DNA from: Streptomyces sp. MMBL 11-1
GTDB taxonomy: Bacteria > Actinomycetota > Actinomycetes > Streptomycetales > Streptomycetaceae
Reading direction: 5' to 3'
DNA length: 64,000 bases
Assembly (NCBI RefSeq): GCF_028622875.1
Contig: NZ_CP117709.1
Coordinates: 4,157,001 to 4,221,000 of the forward strand
Position numbers and translations under genes: made by a program. Shown piece after piece: positions 16,472 through 25,401 of the stretch (position 1 is its first letter; each line of letters opens with the position of its first letter). The notes beneath the pieces were generated by a model. That model saw nothing but the letters and a program-made list of their open reading frames with translations. It was not told the DNA's origin and did no database searches.

Positions 16472-16903
16472 TCAGTTCGGCGCATCGGAGAAGGGGTGGG
16501 CAGTTCCTCCCCAAGTGAATGTGAACTGGCGTTCCGCGACCTCATACCTGACGGTAGCGCCTGAACTTTCCATATCAAATCGCTCATGAAGCCACCCGTC
16601 CATGGCCAAAGCCGCCGCCTCGGCCTGGTAGTCGCTCAGGGGGTAATCGAGTGAAGATACGTGAATGAAAATTCCATCGGGCAGGAGTTCGCTCAGGGCG
16701 TGAGCATTTAGGGAAACCCCGAACGCCAGCCAGGCGGCGTCTTTCCAGTGCAGGCCGGATGCGGGTAGGCTGAGCCAGACTTTTTTATAGATCTGCATGC
16801 TGTGTGGTGGGATCCCGTCGACCAGTGTGGCGGCTTCTGCCTTTAGGTTGACTGCGATCCCACCTGCTGGACCTCGGAAGCGGAACTTGAATACTTCGGT
16901 CAT
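16472..16903 (-). CDS. Putative immunity protein for the RHS toxin
   Basis: A 143-aa soluble protein of no family I recognise (MTEVFKFRFRGPAGG at the start, ERQFTFTWGG near the end). It is encoded 8 bp after the RHS gene, the usual position for the cognate immunity gene. Its base composition is visibly lower in GC than the RHS body, like the toxin tip, as expected for a toxin/immunity pair that moves as a cassette. The ATG at 16903 has GAAGGAA upstream. Function is inferred from position only. Confidence 0.6.
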   Translation of the reverse strand: MTEVFKFRFRGPAGGIAVNLKAEAATLVDGIPPHSMQIYKKVWLSLPASGLHWKDAAWLAFGVSLNAHALSELLPDGIFIHVSSLDYPLSDYQAEAAALAMDGWLHERFDMESSGATVRYEVAERQFTFTWGGTAHPFSDAPN

Positions 16904-16911
16904 GATTTCCT

Positions 16912-19900
16912 TCAGTCGCCGAAATTGAGAAGATCGAAAATTCGCCTGTGGAAGTAGTGTTCGTCGCCCATCCCTGTGTGGCCGCGGATATAGTCGAAGT
17001 CGTGAGGCTTTCCGTCTCCGTATAGGCGACTGTACCGGTCCATGAACGCCTCTGCCTCAGCAGGAGACATCTCCACGACATCGGCTTTATGTAGCGACGA
17101 GAAATCTGAGTCGGATATTCTGAATCTCAGAACTTCGACGTCGGCTCCACGGCCGCGGAGCCGTTCCGCGTAGCGAGCTGCTTCCTCCGCTGACCCCCAT
17201 GAGTAGACACCTTCTCCGTATTGTCCACGAATATCTTCTGTCGGCCAGGGTGTTCCGTCTCCTCGCAGACGAGTCGCGTTGGCAGCATCCTGGACCGAGT
17301 AGAACTCGTGATATTCGGGAGCGAGTCCGAGTGGGTCCGCCCAGGTGTGAGGGTTGTGGACATAGGTGGACGGATTCGGAGCGGGAGTCAGCCCCAGAGG
17401 GTCCGGCGTGAGGTAGCGAGCGGTCTCGGGATCATAGTGACGGTGGTGGTTGTAATGCAGGCCGGTTTCGGGATCGAAATACTGCCCCGGGAACCGTAGC
17501 GGAGTGTAGGTGGTGCTGCCCTTGGCCCAGGCTGTCGTACCCCACAAGGCCGTGCGACTGCGCCAGGCAAGGGTGCCCGCCTCGTCAACGAGTTCGGTGG
17601 GACTGCCCACAAGGTCGGTGGCGATGGCGAAGAAGCGTTCGTCGATCGCTTCCTGGGATGCCTCCGCGTCCAGGAGACGTTCCGTCTGTGCCAAGGGGCG
17701 GGTGCCCTGATGGTCCCAGGTCAGGGTGACGGTGTGAGGCAGATCGGCCGATTCGGTGGACTGTTCGCAGAGGGTGGTGCCGTCCCAGGTGAAACGGGTC
17801 TCCTCCAGCACCGTCTCGCCGTCCTGGGAGAGACGCTGCTTTGCTGTGCGGCGCCCCAAGGGGTCGTACCGGTAGCGCCAACGGGTGCCGTCGGGCGTGA
17901 CGGTGGAGACCAAGCGGTTCTCCGCGTCCCATGCGTAACGCCAGGTGTCGGGTTTCCGGGAGAGCCGGGCTATCTGGCGCAGGACGATACGCCCGGCTGC
18001 GTCGTGTTCGTAGCGCACCTTGCCGGCCTTAACGAGGGTCGTGCCCGTGTATTCGCGCGCGCCGGCCGCATCGCTGCCGGGGTGGTACGAGGGCCAAGAG
18101 GCTGAGGTCTGATTGCCCGCGGTGTCGTACGCGTATGTCTCGGTCCAGTTGGCGGCGGTGACCTCGGTGACTCGGCCTGCCTCATCGAGGCCAAAGCGGT
18201 GAAGGCCGCGCGAGGCGTCGTCCATCGCCTCGAGATGGCCATCGGCCCGGTAGCTGTAGGAGCGGCGGTTCACCAAGCGGTCGCCCGCCAGCAGGTGCTG
18301 CGCGGACAGGCGGCCTGCCTCGTCCCAGGCCGAGGTCAGGGTGACCGTGTCACCAAAGGCGCGTTGTACCTCGCGACCGGTGGCGTTGTAGGCGAAGGTG
18401 ACGCGGTGGTCGCCGCTGTTCAGGCCGGTGAGACGTCCGGCCGAATCGTACTCGCGGGTGGTGCGCTTCCCGGTGGGAGTGGTCCGGTGGGTACGGCGGC
18501 CCAAGGCGTCGTGCGCGAAGGTGAGCACACGACCGTCGGCCAGTTCCGTCTTGACGTGCCCCCCGCGGCCATACTGGTACATGAGGTCGCCGTCCGGCCC
18601 GGAAGCCTCCACCAGACGTCCAGCCCGGTCATAGGTATACGCGGTGACCCGGCCCGCAACGTCTTTTCCCACCACCCGGCCGAGTGAGTCGTGCGTGTAG
18701 GTGATGGTCTCGCCAAGCGGATTGGTGCGCGCGCTGATCTGTCCGGCGGAGTTCCGGTGGTAGACGTGGACACGCCCGTCGAAGTCCGACTCGGAGACGA
18801 GCCGCCCGGCATCGTCATAGGTGTACGACCAGTTCAGGCCCTGCGGATTGGTGACCTGGGTCAGCCGCAGCTCCGCGTCGTGGGTGAACTCGTAGCGCGC
18901 GCCGTCCGGGCCCGTGCGTGCCTTGAGCAGGTCGAAGTGGGTGTATTCGAAACGGGTGACACCGCCGACCGGGTCGGTATGGGTGAGGCGGTTTCCTTCA
19001 CCGTCGTATGTCCAGGTCTCCGTTGTGCCGTCGGGTCCAGTGCGTTGCGCGAGATGGCCGTCGGCAGACCATGTGAAGACGGTGACCGTCCCCACCGGGT
19101 TCGTCACGCGCACGGTGCGGCCCAGGGAGTCCCGCTCGTGGCGGGTCACTCCACCCAGGGGGTCGGTGACCTCCAGTGGCAGCCCGGCCGGATCGCAGCT
19201 CACCTTGGTGACATGTCCCAGCGGGTCGCTGACCGAGACGAGACGGCCCTGTGCGTCGAAGCCGTAGCGAGTGCTCTGCCCGGCGGGGTCGGTCACAGCG
19301 ACGCGATTGCCCCGGTCGTCGAACTCCTGCTCCCAGCGGGCGCCGTCGGGCCCGGTGAACCGGCTGGGTAGACCGAGCTGGTTGCGGTCCGTGCGCTGTT
19401 CGCTGCCGTCGGGTCGGATGATCGAGGTGAGTCTGCCCGCCGCATCGTAGGCGAAGGCGGTGGTGTGCCCGACGGGGTCGGTACGGGTCAGTTGACGGCC
19501 CGAGTCATCGTAGGAGAAGTGTGTGGTGTTGCCCAACGGATCGGTGGTGGCCAGGATGCGGCACGCGCCATCGATCAGGTGCTTCGTACTGCGCCCGTCG
19601 GCCGTGGTCAGCGTGGTGAGCCGTCGACCGGTTGAGGGATCCGGCTCGCCATGGGTGAGAGTGAGCTGGAAGTGCCCTGCCTCGCCCCCTTCGGCGACCA
19701 CCCGGTCTTGGTCGTCGTAGGCGTACGCGTAGCGCGAGCCGTTGGAGTCGGTCCACGAAGTGACCCGGCGGCGGCCATCGTAGGTGAACGTGAGTGACGC
19801 GCCCGACGGCTTAGTGACGGTGACGAGGTTGCCATCCGCGTAGCCGTACCCCATGAGGCGCTTCGGCGCGTCACCGTCGACGTGGTCGCTCGCCGTGCGC

Positions 19901-21678
19901 GGTGAACCGACGAGGTCGAGCGCGGTGACGAGTCCGGAGGCCGTCGTGGTCCGGATCTGGTATCCCGCCGCATGCACGAGCGCCAGGGGGGTGCCGTCCT
20001 CGGTGCGGTCGATGGAGATGGTCTGCCCGTTCCGGTCGGTGATCTGGACGAGCCAGGCAGCACCGTCTCCACCGGGTTCGCATCCGGGCGGAGCGGCGAA
20101 GTGGCGTACGAGACCGGTTGAGGGATCGGCGACGGTGTAGTCGCCGTCTACGTCGCGGCCCAGGACGCCCCGCGTGGTCCCGGAGCCCGGGAGCGTGGGT
20201 AGCCCTGGCACGGGATGGGGGTAGGTGATCAGCAGTCCGTCGTCGGTGACGTGGATGACGCCGGCCGCGTCGATCTCCAGGCGTTCGTCGACGGTGGAAG
20301 ACCAGGAGGGGCCGAAGAACCGGCCCGCGGTGTAGCTCGATTCCACCCGGCGGGTGAAGGAGAGGGGCAGCACGCCGGGCAGGACAACGTCGGTCTGGGG
20401 CAGGAACATGCGCCCGGAGGCGAGGTCGACCGGGTCGGTGCCCTGGATAGTGCGAATGCCGTCAGGGCGGTTGTGGGTGCCGTCGGGTGCGGCGCGCTCC
20501 AGTCTGCGTGCGTCGGAGGCGAGGTCGGCAGCTTCCTTCACCACCCGAGCGCCCTTGACACCGGCCCCGGCACCGCCGGTCGCGGCGGTGAGGGCCAGGT
20601 CGGGCAGGAGCCTTCCGAACCCTTCGGCGGGGTCCTTCATGAACCCGTCGATCATTTGCTTGCCGGTTCCCCAGGGGTCGTTGGCGACCCGGACGAGCCC
20701 GGCGGCGGTGTTGTTGAGCGCGAGCGCGTACTCCGCTGGATGCGTGATGTTGTACGGATCGGTCGGGTTGACGCTCCGCGCGAAGTTCAGGATGCCCGCC
20801 GCGCCCTTGACGACGCCGCCCGCGATATGGGTCTTGATCACCTGGTATTCGGCGAGCCCGTCCATGGCCTGCTCGGCGTACCGGGGCTTCGGCGGCGCGG
20901 TGTCACGGGCCGCGGTGACGGCATTGCGCGCGGTCTCAGCTGCCGTGTTGCGCTGCTTACGAGCCTCCGCGAGGAGTTCCTGGGCCTCCTCCATCCGGGC
21001 GGTGCCCGGGTCACTGAACGCGCCGGGCTTGGGCGGCAGCGAGGAGGGATCACGCTGGTCGGAGGGCTTGGCGTTGTAGGCGTCGACGGCCGTGTTGTAC
21101 GTGGTCGTCTTCTCGTTGTACGCGTCCCTGGCGTCCTCGGACGCCTTGGTTCCGGCCTTCCACTTGTCGATCGCGGTCTGCGCCTGCCCCTGCGCCCACT
21201 CCACGGTCCCCGCGAACGAGTCGAGTGCGCCCGCGGCCTTCTCGAAGGCGTCGGCGGCCTTGAACCACTTGGGCGGCTCGATGGACACGGAGTCCCGGAA
21301 GGCGTCGGCGGCCTGCCCCTTGATCGCGGAGGAGTCGACTCCCTTGAGACCACCACCCACCTGGTCGAACGACTCCTGCAACTTCCTCAGATGGGTGGCG
21401 GAGGCCCGAATCTTGGACGGACTCCCGTAGATGAGCTTGGTCTTGTCCTCGGTCTGCCCGAGGTCCATCTCGTCGACCTCGGCGCCCATCCGGTTCGCGA
21501 CGGAGCGGGACTTCTCCCGGACCCAGTCCGCCCCGGACTCCCAGCCGGCGTCATCCAGCCGGTCACCGGCCCAGTTCCCGGCGTCCTCGACCCGGTCACC
21601 GGCCCACTCGACACCGTCCTCGACCGCGTCCTCGACGACATCGGGCGTGATGTCGCTGACGAAATCCTTGAACCCCAT
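16912..21678 (-). CDS. RHS/YD-repeat polymorphic toxin
   Basis: A 1588-aa protein. Residues 1-260 are helical and WXG/ESX-like (FEKAAGALDSFAGTVEWAQG), suggesting delivery by a type VII-like route. A DUF6531-type entry segment lies at about 415-480 (DPVDLASGRMFLPQTDVVL). Many YD repeats follow (for example TRYGFDAQGRLVSVSDPLGH), which form the shell around the toxin. The RHS core signature GLHYNHHRHYDPETARYLTPD and the DPLGLAPE boundary come next. The last 134 residues are the variable toxin. They contain YGEGVYSW and an alternating-strand region that recalls ADP-ribosyltransferase-like folds; this is only a guess. The gene starts 3 bp after the WXG-like gene, and the immunity gene follows. 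Confidence 0.88.
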   Translation of the reverse strand: MGFKDFVSDITPDVVEDAVEDGVEWAGDRVEDAGNWAGDRLDDAGWESGADWVREKSRSVANRMGAEVDEMDLGQTEDKTKLIYGSPSKIRASATHLRKLQESFDQVGGGLKGVDSSAIKGQAADAFRDSVSIEPPKWFKAADAFEKAAGALDSFAGTVEWAQGQAQTAIDKWKAGTKASEDARDAYNEKTTTYNTAVDAYNAKPSDQRDPSSLPPKPGAFSDPGTARMEEAQELLAEARKQRNTAAETARNAVTAARDTAPPKPRYAEQAMDGLAEYQVIKTHIAGGVVKGAAGILNFARSVNPTDPYNITHPAEYALALNNTAAGLVRVANDPWGTGKQMIDGFMKDPAEGFGRLLPDLALTAATGGAGAGVKGARVVKEAADLASDARRLERAAPDGTHNRPDGIRTIQGTDPVDLASGRMFLPQTDVVLPGVLPLSFTRRVESSYTAGRFFGPSWSSTVDERLEIDAAGVIHVTDDGLLITYPHPVPGLPTLPGSGTTRGVLGRDVDGDYTVADPSTGLVRHFAAPPGCEPGGDGAAWLVQITDRNGQTISIDRTEDGTPLALVHAAGYQIRTTTASGLVTALDLVGSPRTASDHVDGDAPKRLMGYGYADGNLVTVTKPSGASLTFTYDGRRRVTSWTDSNGSRYAYAYDDQDRVVAEGGEAGHFQLTLTHGEPDPSTGRRLTTLTTADGRSTKHLIDGACRILATTDPLGNTTHFSYDDSGRQLTRTDPVGHTTAFAYDAAGRLTSIIRPDGSEQRTDRNQLGLPSRFTGPDGARWEQEFDDRGNRVAVTDPAGQSTRYGFDAQGRLVSVSDPLGHVTKVSCDPAGLPLEVTDPLGGVTRHERDSLGRTVRVTNPVGTVTVFTWSADGHLAQRTGPDGTTETWTYDGEGNRLTHTDPVGGVTRFEYTHFDLLKARTGPDGARYEFTHDAELRLTQVTNPQGLNWSYTYDDAGRLVSESDFDGRVHVYHRNSAGQISARTNPLGETITYTHDSLGRVVGKDVAGRVTAYTYDRAGRLVEASGPDGDLMYQYGRGGHVKTELADGRVLTFAHDALGRRTHRTTPTGKRTTREYDSAGRLTGLNSGDHRVTFAYNATGREVQRAFGDTVTLTSAWDEAGRLSAQHLLAGDRLVNRRSYSYRADGHLEAMDDASRGLHRFGLDEAGRVTEVTAANWTETYAYDTAGNQTSASWPSYHPGSDAAGAREYTGTTLVKAGKVRYEHDAAGRIVLRQIARLSRKPDTWRYAWDAENRLVSTVTPDGTRWRYRYDPLGRRTAKQRLSQDGETVLEETRFTWDGTTLCEQSTESADLPHTVTLTWDHQGTRPLAQTERLLDAEASQEAIDERFFAIATDLVGSPTELVDEAGTLAWRSRTALWGTTAWAKGSTTYTPLRFPGQYFDPETGLHYNHHRHYDPETARYLTPDPLGLTPAPNPSTYVHNPHTWADPLGLAPEYHEFYSVQDAANATRLRGDGTPWPTEDIRGQYGEGVYSWGSAEEAARYAERLRGRGADVEVLRFRISDSDFSSLHKADVVEMSPAEAEAFMDRYSRLYGDGKPHDFDYIRGHTGMGDEHYFHRRIFDLLNFGD

Positions 21679-21681
21679 GCC

Positions 21682-22338
21682 CTAGTTCCCCCCGCCGCCC
21701 TGCTGCTCCTGCTGCTGCCGGGCCCGCTCCTCGGGCGATGGCCCGAACACGTCGTCCACGGACCGGTCGAACGCCTGTTGATCCACGCCGAACAGTTCGT
21801 TCAGCTGCTCCGCCCGACGCCCACCGTTCCCTTCCGTGACGAGGGCCCGTCCGGTGTCCTTCCAGGTCTGCCCGGCCTCGTCCGACGTTCGCTCGAACGA
21901 CTCACGGCTGTAGTCGGGGCTCAGATAGTCCGGGGTGAGCACATCGCCCCACCCCTGCTGGACGATCTCGTCCTCCGACGCATGCGGGTTCCCGACGCCC
22001 GCGTTCACGGCGATCTTCAGCGTGCCCTGGACGTACTGGTCCTCCTCCCACACGATCCCCGCCGCCAACCCCAGTTTCGCCGCTATCGCGTTGGCGTCCT
22101 GGACCAGCGCCCGCACCCCCCACTCCCACCGCTCGCAGAAGTCCTCGAAGTCCACGGACAGCCCGTGATGCCCGGCTTCCATGCCCGTCATCGACAGGTC
22201 CGAGAGCCCCTTGCCGAGCACGGCCCCCGTACCGGTGCCGATCTCCTTCAACTCGGCCACGGCCCCACGCAGTCCGCTGGTGATCTGCTGAACACTGACC
22301 GGATCGACGTTGAGGTCTTCAGCACCCGTACCGCTCAC
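21682..22338 (-). CDS. WXG/ESX-like helical protein, RHS operon
   Basis: A 218-aa protein with a WXG100-type N-terminal half: helices around LRGAVAELKEIGTGTGAVLG and FCERWEWGVRALVQDANAIAAKLG. The C-terminus is Gln/Gly-rich. Such proteins precede RHS toxins in Streptomyces and may act in secretion or as an adaptor. Its GTG start overlaps the upstream stop as GTGA (22335-22338), so the two are translationally coupled. The RHS gene starts 3 bp beyond its stop. Confidence 0.7.
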   Translation of the reverse strand: MSGTGAEDLNVDPVSVQQITSGLRGAVAELKEIGTGTGAVLGKGLSDLSMTGMEAGHHGLSVDFEDFCERWEWGVRALVQDANAIAAKLGLAAGIVWEEDQYVQGTLKIAVNAGVGNPHASEDEIVQQGWGDVLTPDYLSPDYSRESFERTSDEAGQTWKDTGRALVTEGNGGRRAEQLNELFGVDQQAFDRSVDDVFGPSPEERARQQQEQQGGGGN

Positions 22339-22781
22339 AGCCCCCGCCCCCCGCTGGGTACGTCGGCATTGGCATCGGCATCGACGGCGACGGCATCCGG
22401 CACGATCCCCACCACCGGCGGGAACAACATCGCCCCGTCCGGATCAGCTACGTTCACCGCGACCCCGGCCGGCACCCCCATCGCCGGAATGACCTCATCC
22501 AGCAACCGCGCCCCACGAAACACGGCGTACTCCCAACTCCTGGAGGCGGCCCCGGCCGTCCCCTCCACCACGGCCCGCTCCTCGGCGAACCGGGCCAGAG
22601 CGGCCTCGTCGGTGAACCCGCACACCCACCGGATCCCCCCGAACTCGGCGGTCCACAGCCCACCCCGGTCGTACGGCACGAGCACGAGGGCCCGCCGCAG
22701 CTCACCCAACAAGGCCCCGGGGTCACCCACCCCGGCCCGCCGCTCGGCTATCCGATCCGCCAGCGCTGCCCCGTCACCCAC
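22335..22781 (-). CDS. SseB-like domain protein, first gene of the RHS operon
   Basis: A 148-aa protein similar in layout to the SseB/DUF-type proteins next to ESX-like genes in Streptomyces: LLGELRRALVLVPYDRGGLW, then GGIRWVCGFTDEAALARF, then IPAMGVPAGVAVNVADPDGAM. The role is unknown; chaperone or regulatory functions have been proposed for relatives. The GTG at 22781 has GGAAGGGC upstream. It leads a four-gene minus-strand unit with the WXG-like, RHS and immunity genes. Confidence 0.65.
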   Translation of the reverse strand: MGDGAALADRIAERRAGVGDPGALLGELRRALVLVPYDRGGLWTAEFGGIRWVCGFTDEAALARFAEERAVVEGTAGAASRSWEYAVFRGARLLDEVIPAMGVPAGVAVNVADPDGAMLFPPVVGIVPDAVAVDADANADVPSGGRGL

Positions 22782-22909
22782 TGGAAGCCCTTCCCGTACG
22801 TGGCCTGTCGCCCTTCACCACTGCACACGCTAGGACACCACGCATGCCCACACCCACGTGGTTCCGGCCGTCCCCACAGCCTCCACACCATGGGTCGGCA
22901 CCGAACACA

Positions 22910-22942
22910 AGAAGGGCCCCGGTCTCCGACCGGGGCCCTTCT
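22910..22942. terminator. Strong hairpin next to the left tRNA-Gly fragment
   Basis: A 15-bp perfect stem (AGAAGGGCCCCGGTC and its complement) with a 3-nt loop, directly beyond the 3' end of the partial tRNA. Its position suits the original terminator of the tRNA-Gly gene on the minus strand. Confidence 0.75.
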
Positions 22943-22946
22943 GAAA

Positions 22947-23001
22947 GAGCGGGTGACGAGAATCGAACTCGCGCTCTGAGCTTGGGAATCAGCGGTGCTT
23001 G
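22947..23001 (-). repeat. Left att site: tRNA-Gly 3'-half copy
   Basis: 55 bp identical to 25757-25811. 22950-22990 (minus strand) equals the tRNA-Gly from the anticodon loop to the 3' end. The 5' half is absent, so this is an attachment-site copy and not a working tRNA. Confidence 0.85.
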
Positions 23002-23075
23002 AGTCACCGGAAGGGCTCTGACCTGCACTTCCCTGCGCGGAAGCTGGGGTCGCCATGGCCTCTGGAGGCTGTATT

Positions 23076-23115
23076 TGACCGCTGTTGTCCGATCTGCTGG
23101 GCACGGATGGGGCAC
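23076..23115. repeat. Element-end motif, copy 2
   Basis: TGACCGCTGTTGTCC, 8 nt, then GGGCACGGATGGGGCAC, 75 bp inside the left att copy. See the copies at 16143 and 25886. Confidence 0.7.
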
Positions 23116-23168
23116 GGGGGCGATACAGCTGATCCTGCCAGGGGGCGTGCTCGGCGTGGGCCGGCGCG

Positions 23169-23453
23169 TCAGAGAGGGATGATGCGGACCTGGTTTCCGC
23201 AGACTCCGGTCATGTCGTCGCTGTCGGAGGTGAGGAGGGCGACGGGTTTCGGCTGGCGCAGGGCGACCTCGGCGACCGTGGCGTCGATGGCGTACTTGTG
23301 TCCGTGCAGTCCGGCGTCTTTGAGAAGCTCAGCCGCCGCCTTCGCCGCCTGTTCAGTGACTGGCTCCACCTTGACGCCGGACAGAGCCCAGTTCGGCTCC
23401 CATGTCGTGGAAGACCCGCAGCATCGCGAGGAGCTTGCGCGCCCAGCAGTCAT
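23169..23453 (-). pseudogene. PIN-domain (VapC-like) toxin, 5'-truncated
   Basis: The last 68 residues read as the C-terminal half of a PIN ribonuclease: a helix (TEQAAKAAAELLKDAGLHGH), YAIDATVAEVAL with a conserved acidic residue, and VALLTSDSDDM with the last acidic cluster. The first 26 codons have no PIN character. In a neighbouring frame the same DNA encodes DCWARKLLAMLRVFHDMGAE, part of another protein. So the 5' half, with the first catalytic Asp, has been replaced. It is probably inactive. No antitoxin gene is adjacent. Confidence 0.6.
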
Positions 23454-23804
23454 CCCGGTGAACGTCCGTGGTGGGGGCCCGATACCGGCCTCCGCGAGGT
23501 TGCAGTCCGGCGCACGGGAACAGCGCGGCCCGGCGACGGGCTGTGGGGGGCGCGGTCGTGGCGGCGGGCCGTGCGGCCGGGGTCTGCTGGTGCTGATCCT
23601 GCCGCTGCTAGACGGCCACGTTCCGCTTGCGGGTGGAGATGGAGGTGGTGACCGTCCGGCGGTCGGTGAGGCGCACGAACGGCTGGGTCGGGGCCGCAGA
23701 CCACGGTGTTGCCGAGGAGCTGAGGGAACCGCTTCGGCGCGAGGGGCGAAGGACAGGTGAAAGCCCAGTAGTCGAGCATCGTCCCTGGGACGAGAGGAGC
23801 CCCG
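23454..23804. other. Intergenic region before the ECF sigma gene
   Basis: 351 bp without an intact gene. A perfect palindrome, TCGTCCC-T-GGGACGA (23779-23793), sits just before the sigma factor's ribosome site and could be an operator. A GGAAC word at about 23726 might be an ECF-type -35 box, but no convincing -10 is seen. Confidence 0.4.
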
Positions 23805-24437
23805 ATGGCCATCGGAGCAGGTGTCTGCATCGGCACCGCGCGTGCCGATGCAGAGAGCGACGCCTCAGTGATCGCGCGGTCCCGGGATGAGCCCGAGGTG
23901 TTTGCCGTGCTCTTCGACCGGCATTTCGACGCCGTGCACCGCTACACGGCCCGCCGCCTTGGCAACGAGGTCGCCGATGACGTCGTGGCGGAGACCTTCA
24001 CCACCGCATTCCAGCAGCGCCATCGCTACGACCCGGCCCGCGGCACTGGCACCGATGCCCAGCCCTGGCTGTTCGGCATAGCTACGAACCTGATCAGCCG
24101 GCACCGGCGGGCCGAGGCTCGCCGGTTCAAGGCCATGGCCCGGGTCCCGGCCCTCACCGATCACGACGAGCCGCTGGCCGACCGTGCCGCGGACCGGGTG
24201 ATGGCGCGGGCCGTACGCCGCGAGCTGGCTGCGGCGCTTGCCGCGCTGCCCGCTCGCCACCGGGACGTGCTGCTGCTGGTCGCCTGGGGCGGTCTCAGCT
24301 ACGAGGAAACTGCCCAGGCCCTCGGCATCCCCGTGGGTACGGTCAGATCACGGCTACACCGGGCTCGAGGCAAGCTGCGCGAAGCATTGGGCGGATCAAA
24401 CCCGACGGCACTGCGAGAGGTATCCGACCATGAATGA
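23805..24437 (+). CDS. ECF-subfamily RNA polymerase sigma factor
   Basis: A 210-aa sigma factor. Region 2 is at about residues 32-95 (LFDRHFDAVHRYTARRLGNE, VADDVVAETFTTAFQ, PWLFGIATNLISRHRRAEAR). Region 4 is at about 140-195 (ARHRDVLLLVAWGGLSYEET, AQALGIPVGTVRSRLHRAR). The ATG at 23805 follows GAGGAG. The downstream gene overlaps by 8 bp and encodes the usual membrane-anchored partner of this ECF group, so the two are probably co-regulated. Target promoters are unknown. Confidence 0.88.
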   Translation: MAIGAGVCIGTARADAESDASVIARSRDEPEVFAVLFDRHFDAVHRYTARRLGNEVADDVVAETFTTAFQQRHRYDPARGTGTDAQPWLFGIATNLISRHRRAEARRFKAMARVPALTDHDEPLADRAADRVMARAVRRELAAALAALPARHRDVLLLVAWGGLSYEETAQALGIPVGTVRSRLHRARGKLREALGGSNPTALREVSDHE

Positions 24438-25401
24438 CGAACTCGAACTCGTGAGGGAGTGGGACGCGGACGCGACCCCGCTCAACGGCCCGGCCAAGGC
24501 TCTGGCCCGGCACCGGCTGCTCAACGCGGTGGCCCACGCGGACGAGCGCACCGGCACCGGCCTCGGTCGCCGCAATGCACTGCGCTTTGTGGCAGCTGCG
24601 GTGGTCGCCACGGCGGTCACGGGGACGGCAGTGCTGATCGGCACGGACGGCTCCGACGAGGGCGGCGCACCGGCTGCGAGCACCCCACGGTTGGAGTACG
24701 CCGCCGTCACGGTGCTGAACGGGGCGGCGGCGTCGGAGCGAGAGCAGGAGAGGGAGCCGGTGGCGCCGCGCGACGACCAGTTCGTCTACTCAAAGCGGAT
24801 CATCAAGGAGACGGAGCAGAGGACCGGAAAGGTGCGGACCTACACCGACGAGATGTGGGACTCGGTGGGTGGCTCCAAGCCCTCCCTGTCCATGGAACTG
24901 GGCCGCGAGATGTGGGAGGAGCCCGCAGGAAAGGGCAACGGGGTGTGGCCGCCCCGGAAGTGGAGGGAGCTGAAGAAGCTGCCTCAAGACCCTGAAAGGC
25001 TCGTCCTGGCCATCCTCGCCTCCGGCTCCCGCCCCGACGGCCGGTCGATCAGCGATCTCGACGAACCCCATCGGTATGAGGCCTACTGGCTGCTCGGCGA
25101 GCTCCTGAAGAACCCGGTACTGCCCCAGGGGCTGCGCCCCGCGGCATACGAGGCTCTGGCCCACGTGCCCGGCGTCAAGACGATCCCGGGAGTGAAGGAC
25201 TCCGCGGGGCGGACCGGCGTGGGGATCGCCCACACCGGGCACGGGTCCTACAAGGGCAAGTACCTGATCTTCGACCCGGTGTCGTACGAGTTCCTGGGCT
25301 TCCGCGACGAGCGGACCTCGGCCTCGGGGAAGGAGACATACACCCAGCTGTCGCATGTAGTTGAGTGGGGGATCGTCGACCGGTTGAGGCAGCGACCGTA
25401 G
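24430..25401 (+). CDS. CU044_5270-family membrane-anchored protein (sigma partner)
   Basis: A 323-aa protein. The short N-terminal cytoplasmic part (about residues 1-45) resembles the sigma-binding end of such partners. One membrane helix follows (FVAAAVVATAVTGTAVLIG, about 56-75). An extracellular domain of about 240 residues ends the protein, carrying VYSKRIIKETEQRTGK and GIAHTGHGSYKGKYLIFDP. This is the CU044_5270 pattern, always found beside an ECF sigma factor in actinobacteria and thought to act as an anti-sigma or sensor. The ATG at 24430 lies inside the sigma gene's last codons, giving translational coupling. Confidence 0.8.
   Translation: MNDELELVREWDADATPLNGPAKALARHRLLNAVAHADERTGTGLGRRNALRFVAAAVVATAVTGTAVLIGTDGSDEGGAPAASTPRLEYAAVTVLNGAAASEREQEREPVAPRDDQFVYSKRIIKETEQRTGKVRTYTDEMWDSVGGSKPSLSMELGREMWEEPAGKGNGVWPPRKWRELKKLPQDPERLVLAILASGSRPDGRSISDLDEPHRYEAYWLLGELLKNPVLPQGLRPAAYEALAHVPGVKTIPGVKDSAGRTGVGIAHTGHGSYKGKYLIFDPVSYEFLGFRDERTSASGKETYTQLSHVVEWGIVDRLRQRP

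Larger units (their letters stand above)
22782..23168. other. Junction of the RHS locus and the integrated elements
   Basis: 387 bp without a gene. It holds a 15-bp-stem terminator, a tRNA-Gly 3'-half copy and element-end motif copy 2, each listed separately. Confidence 0.7.

Noticed and set aside
20215..22833. 872-codon plus-strand frame across the RHS operon
   Set aside because: Antisense shadow of the RHS and WXG-like genes, without recognisable domains.
22774..23115. Minus-strand ORF ending in LRARVRFSSPA-like residues, and the similar one at 25686-25925
   Set aside because: These residues are the translation of the tRNA-Gly fragment, a well-known false ORF, and not a protein gene.
23805..25401. 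Integrase or replication gene in the first element
   Set aside because: The genes there are an ECF sigma factor and its partner; neither they nor any gene of the second element shows tyrosine- or serine-recombinase motifs.
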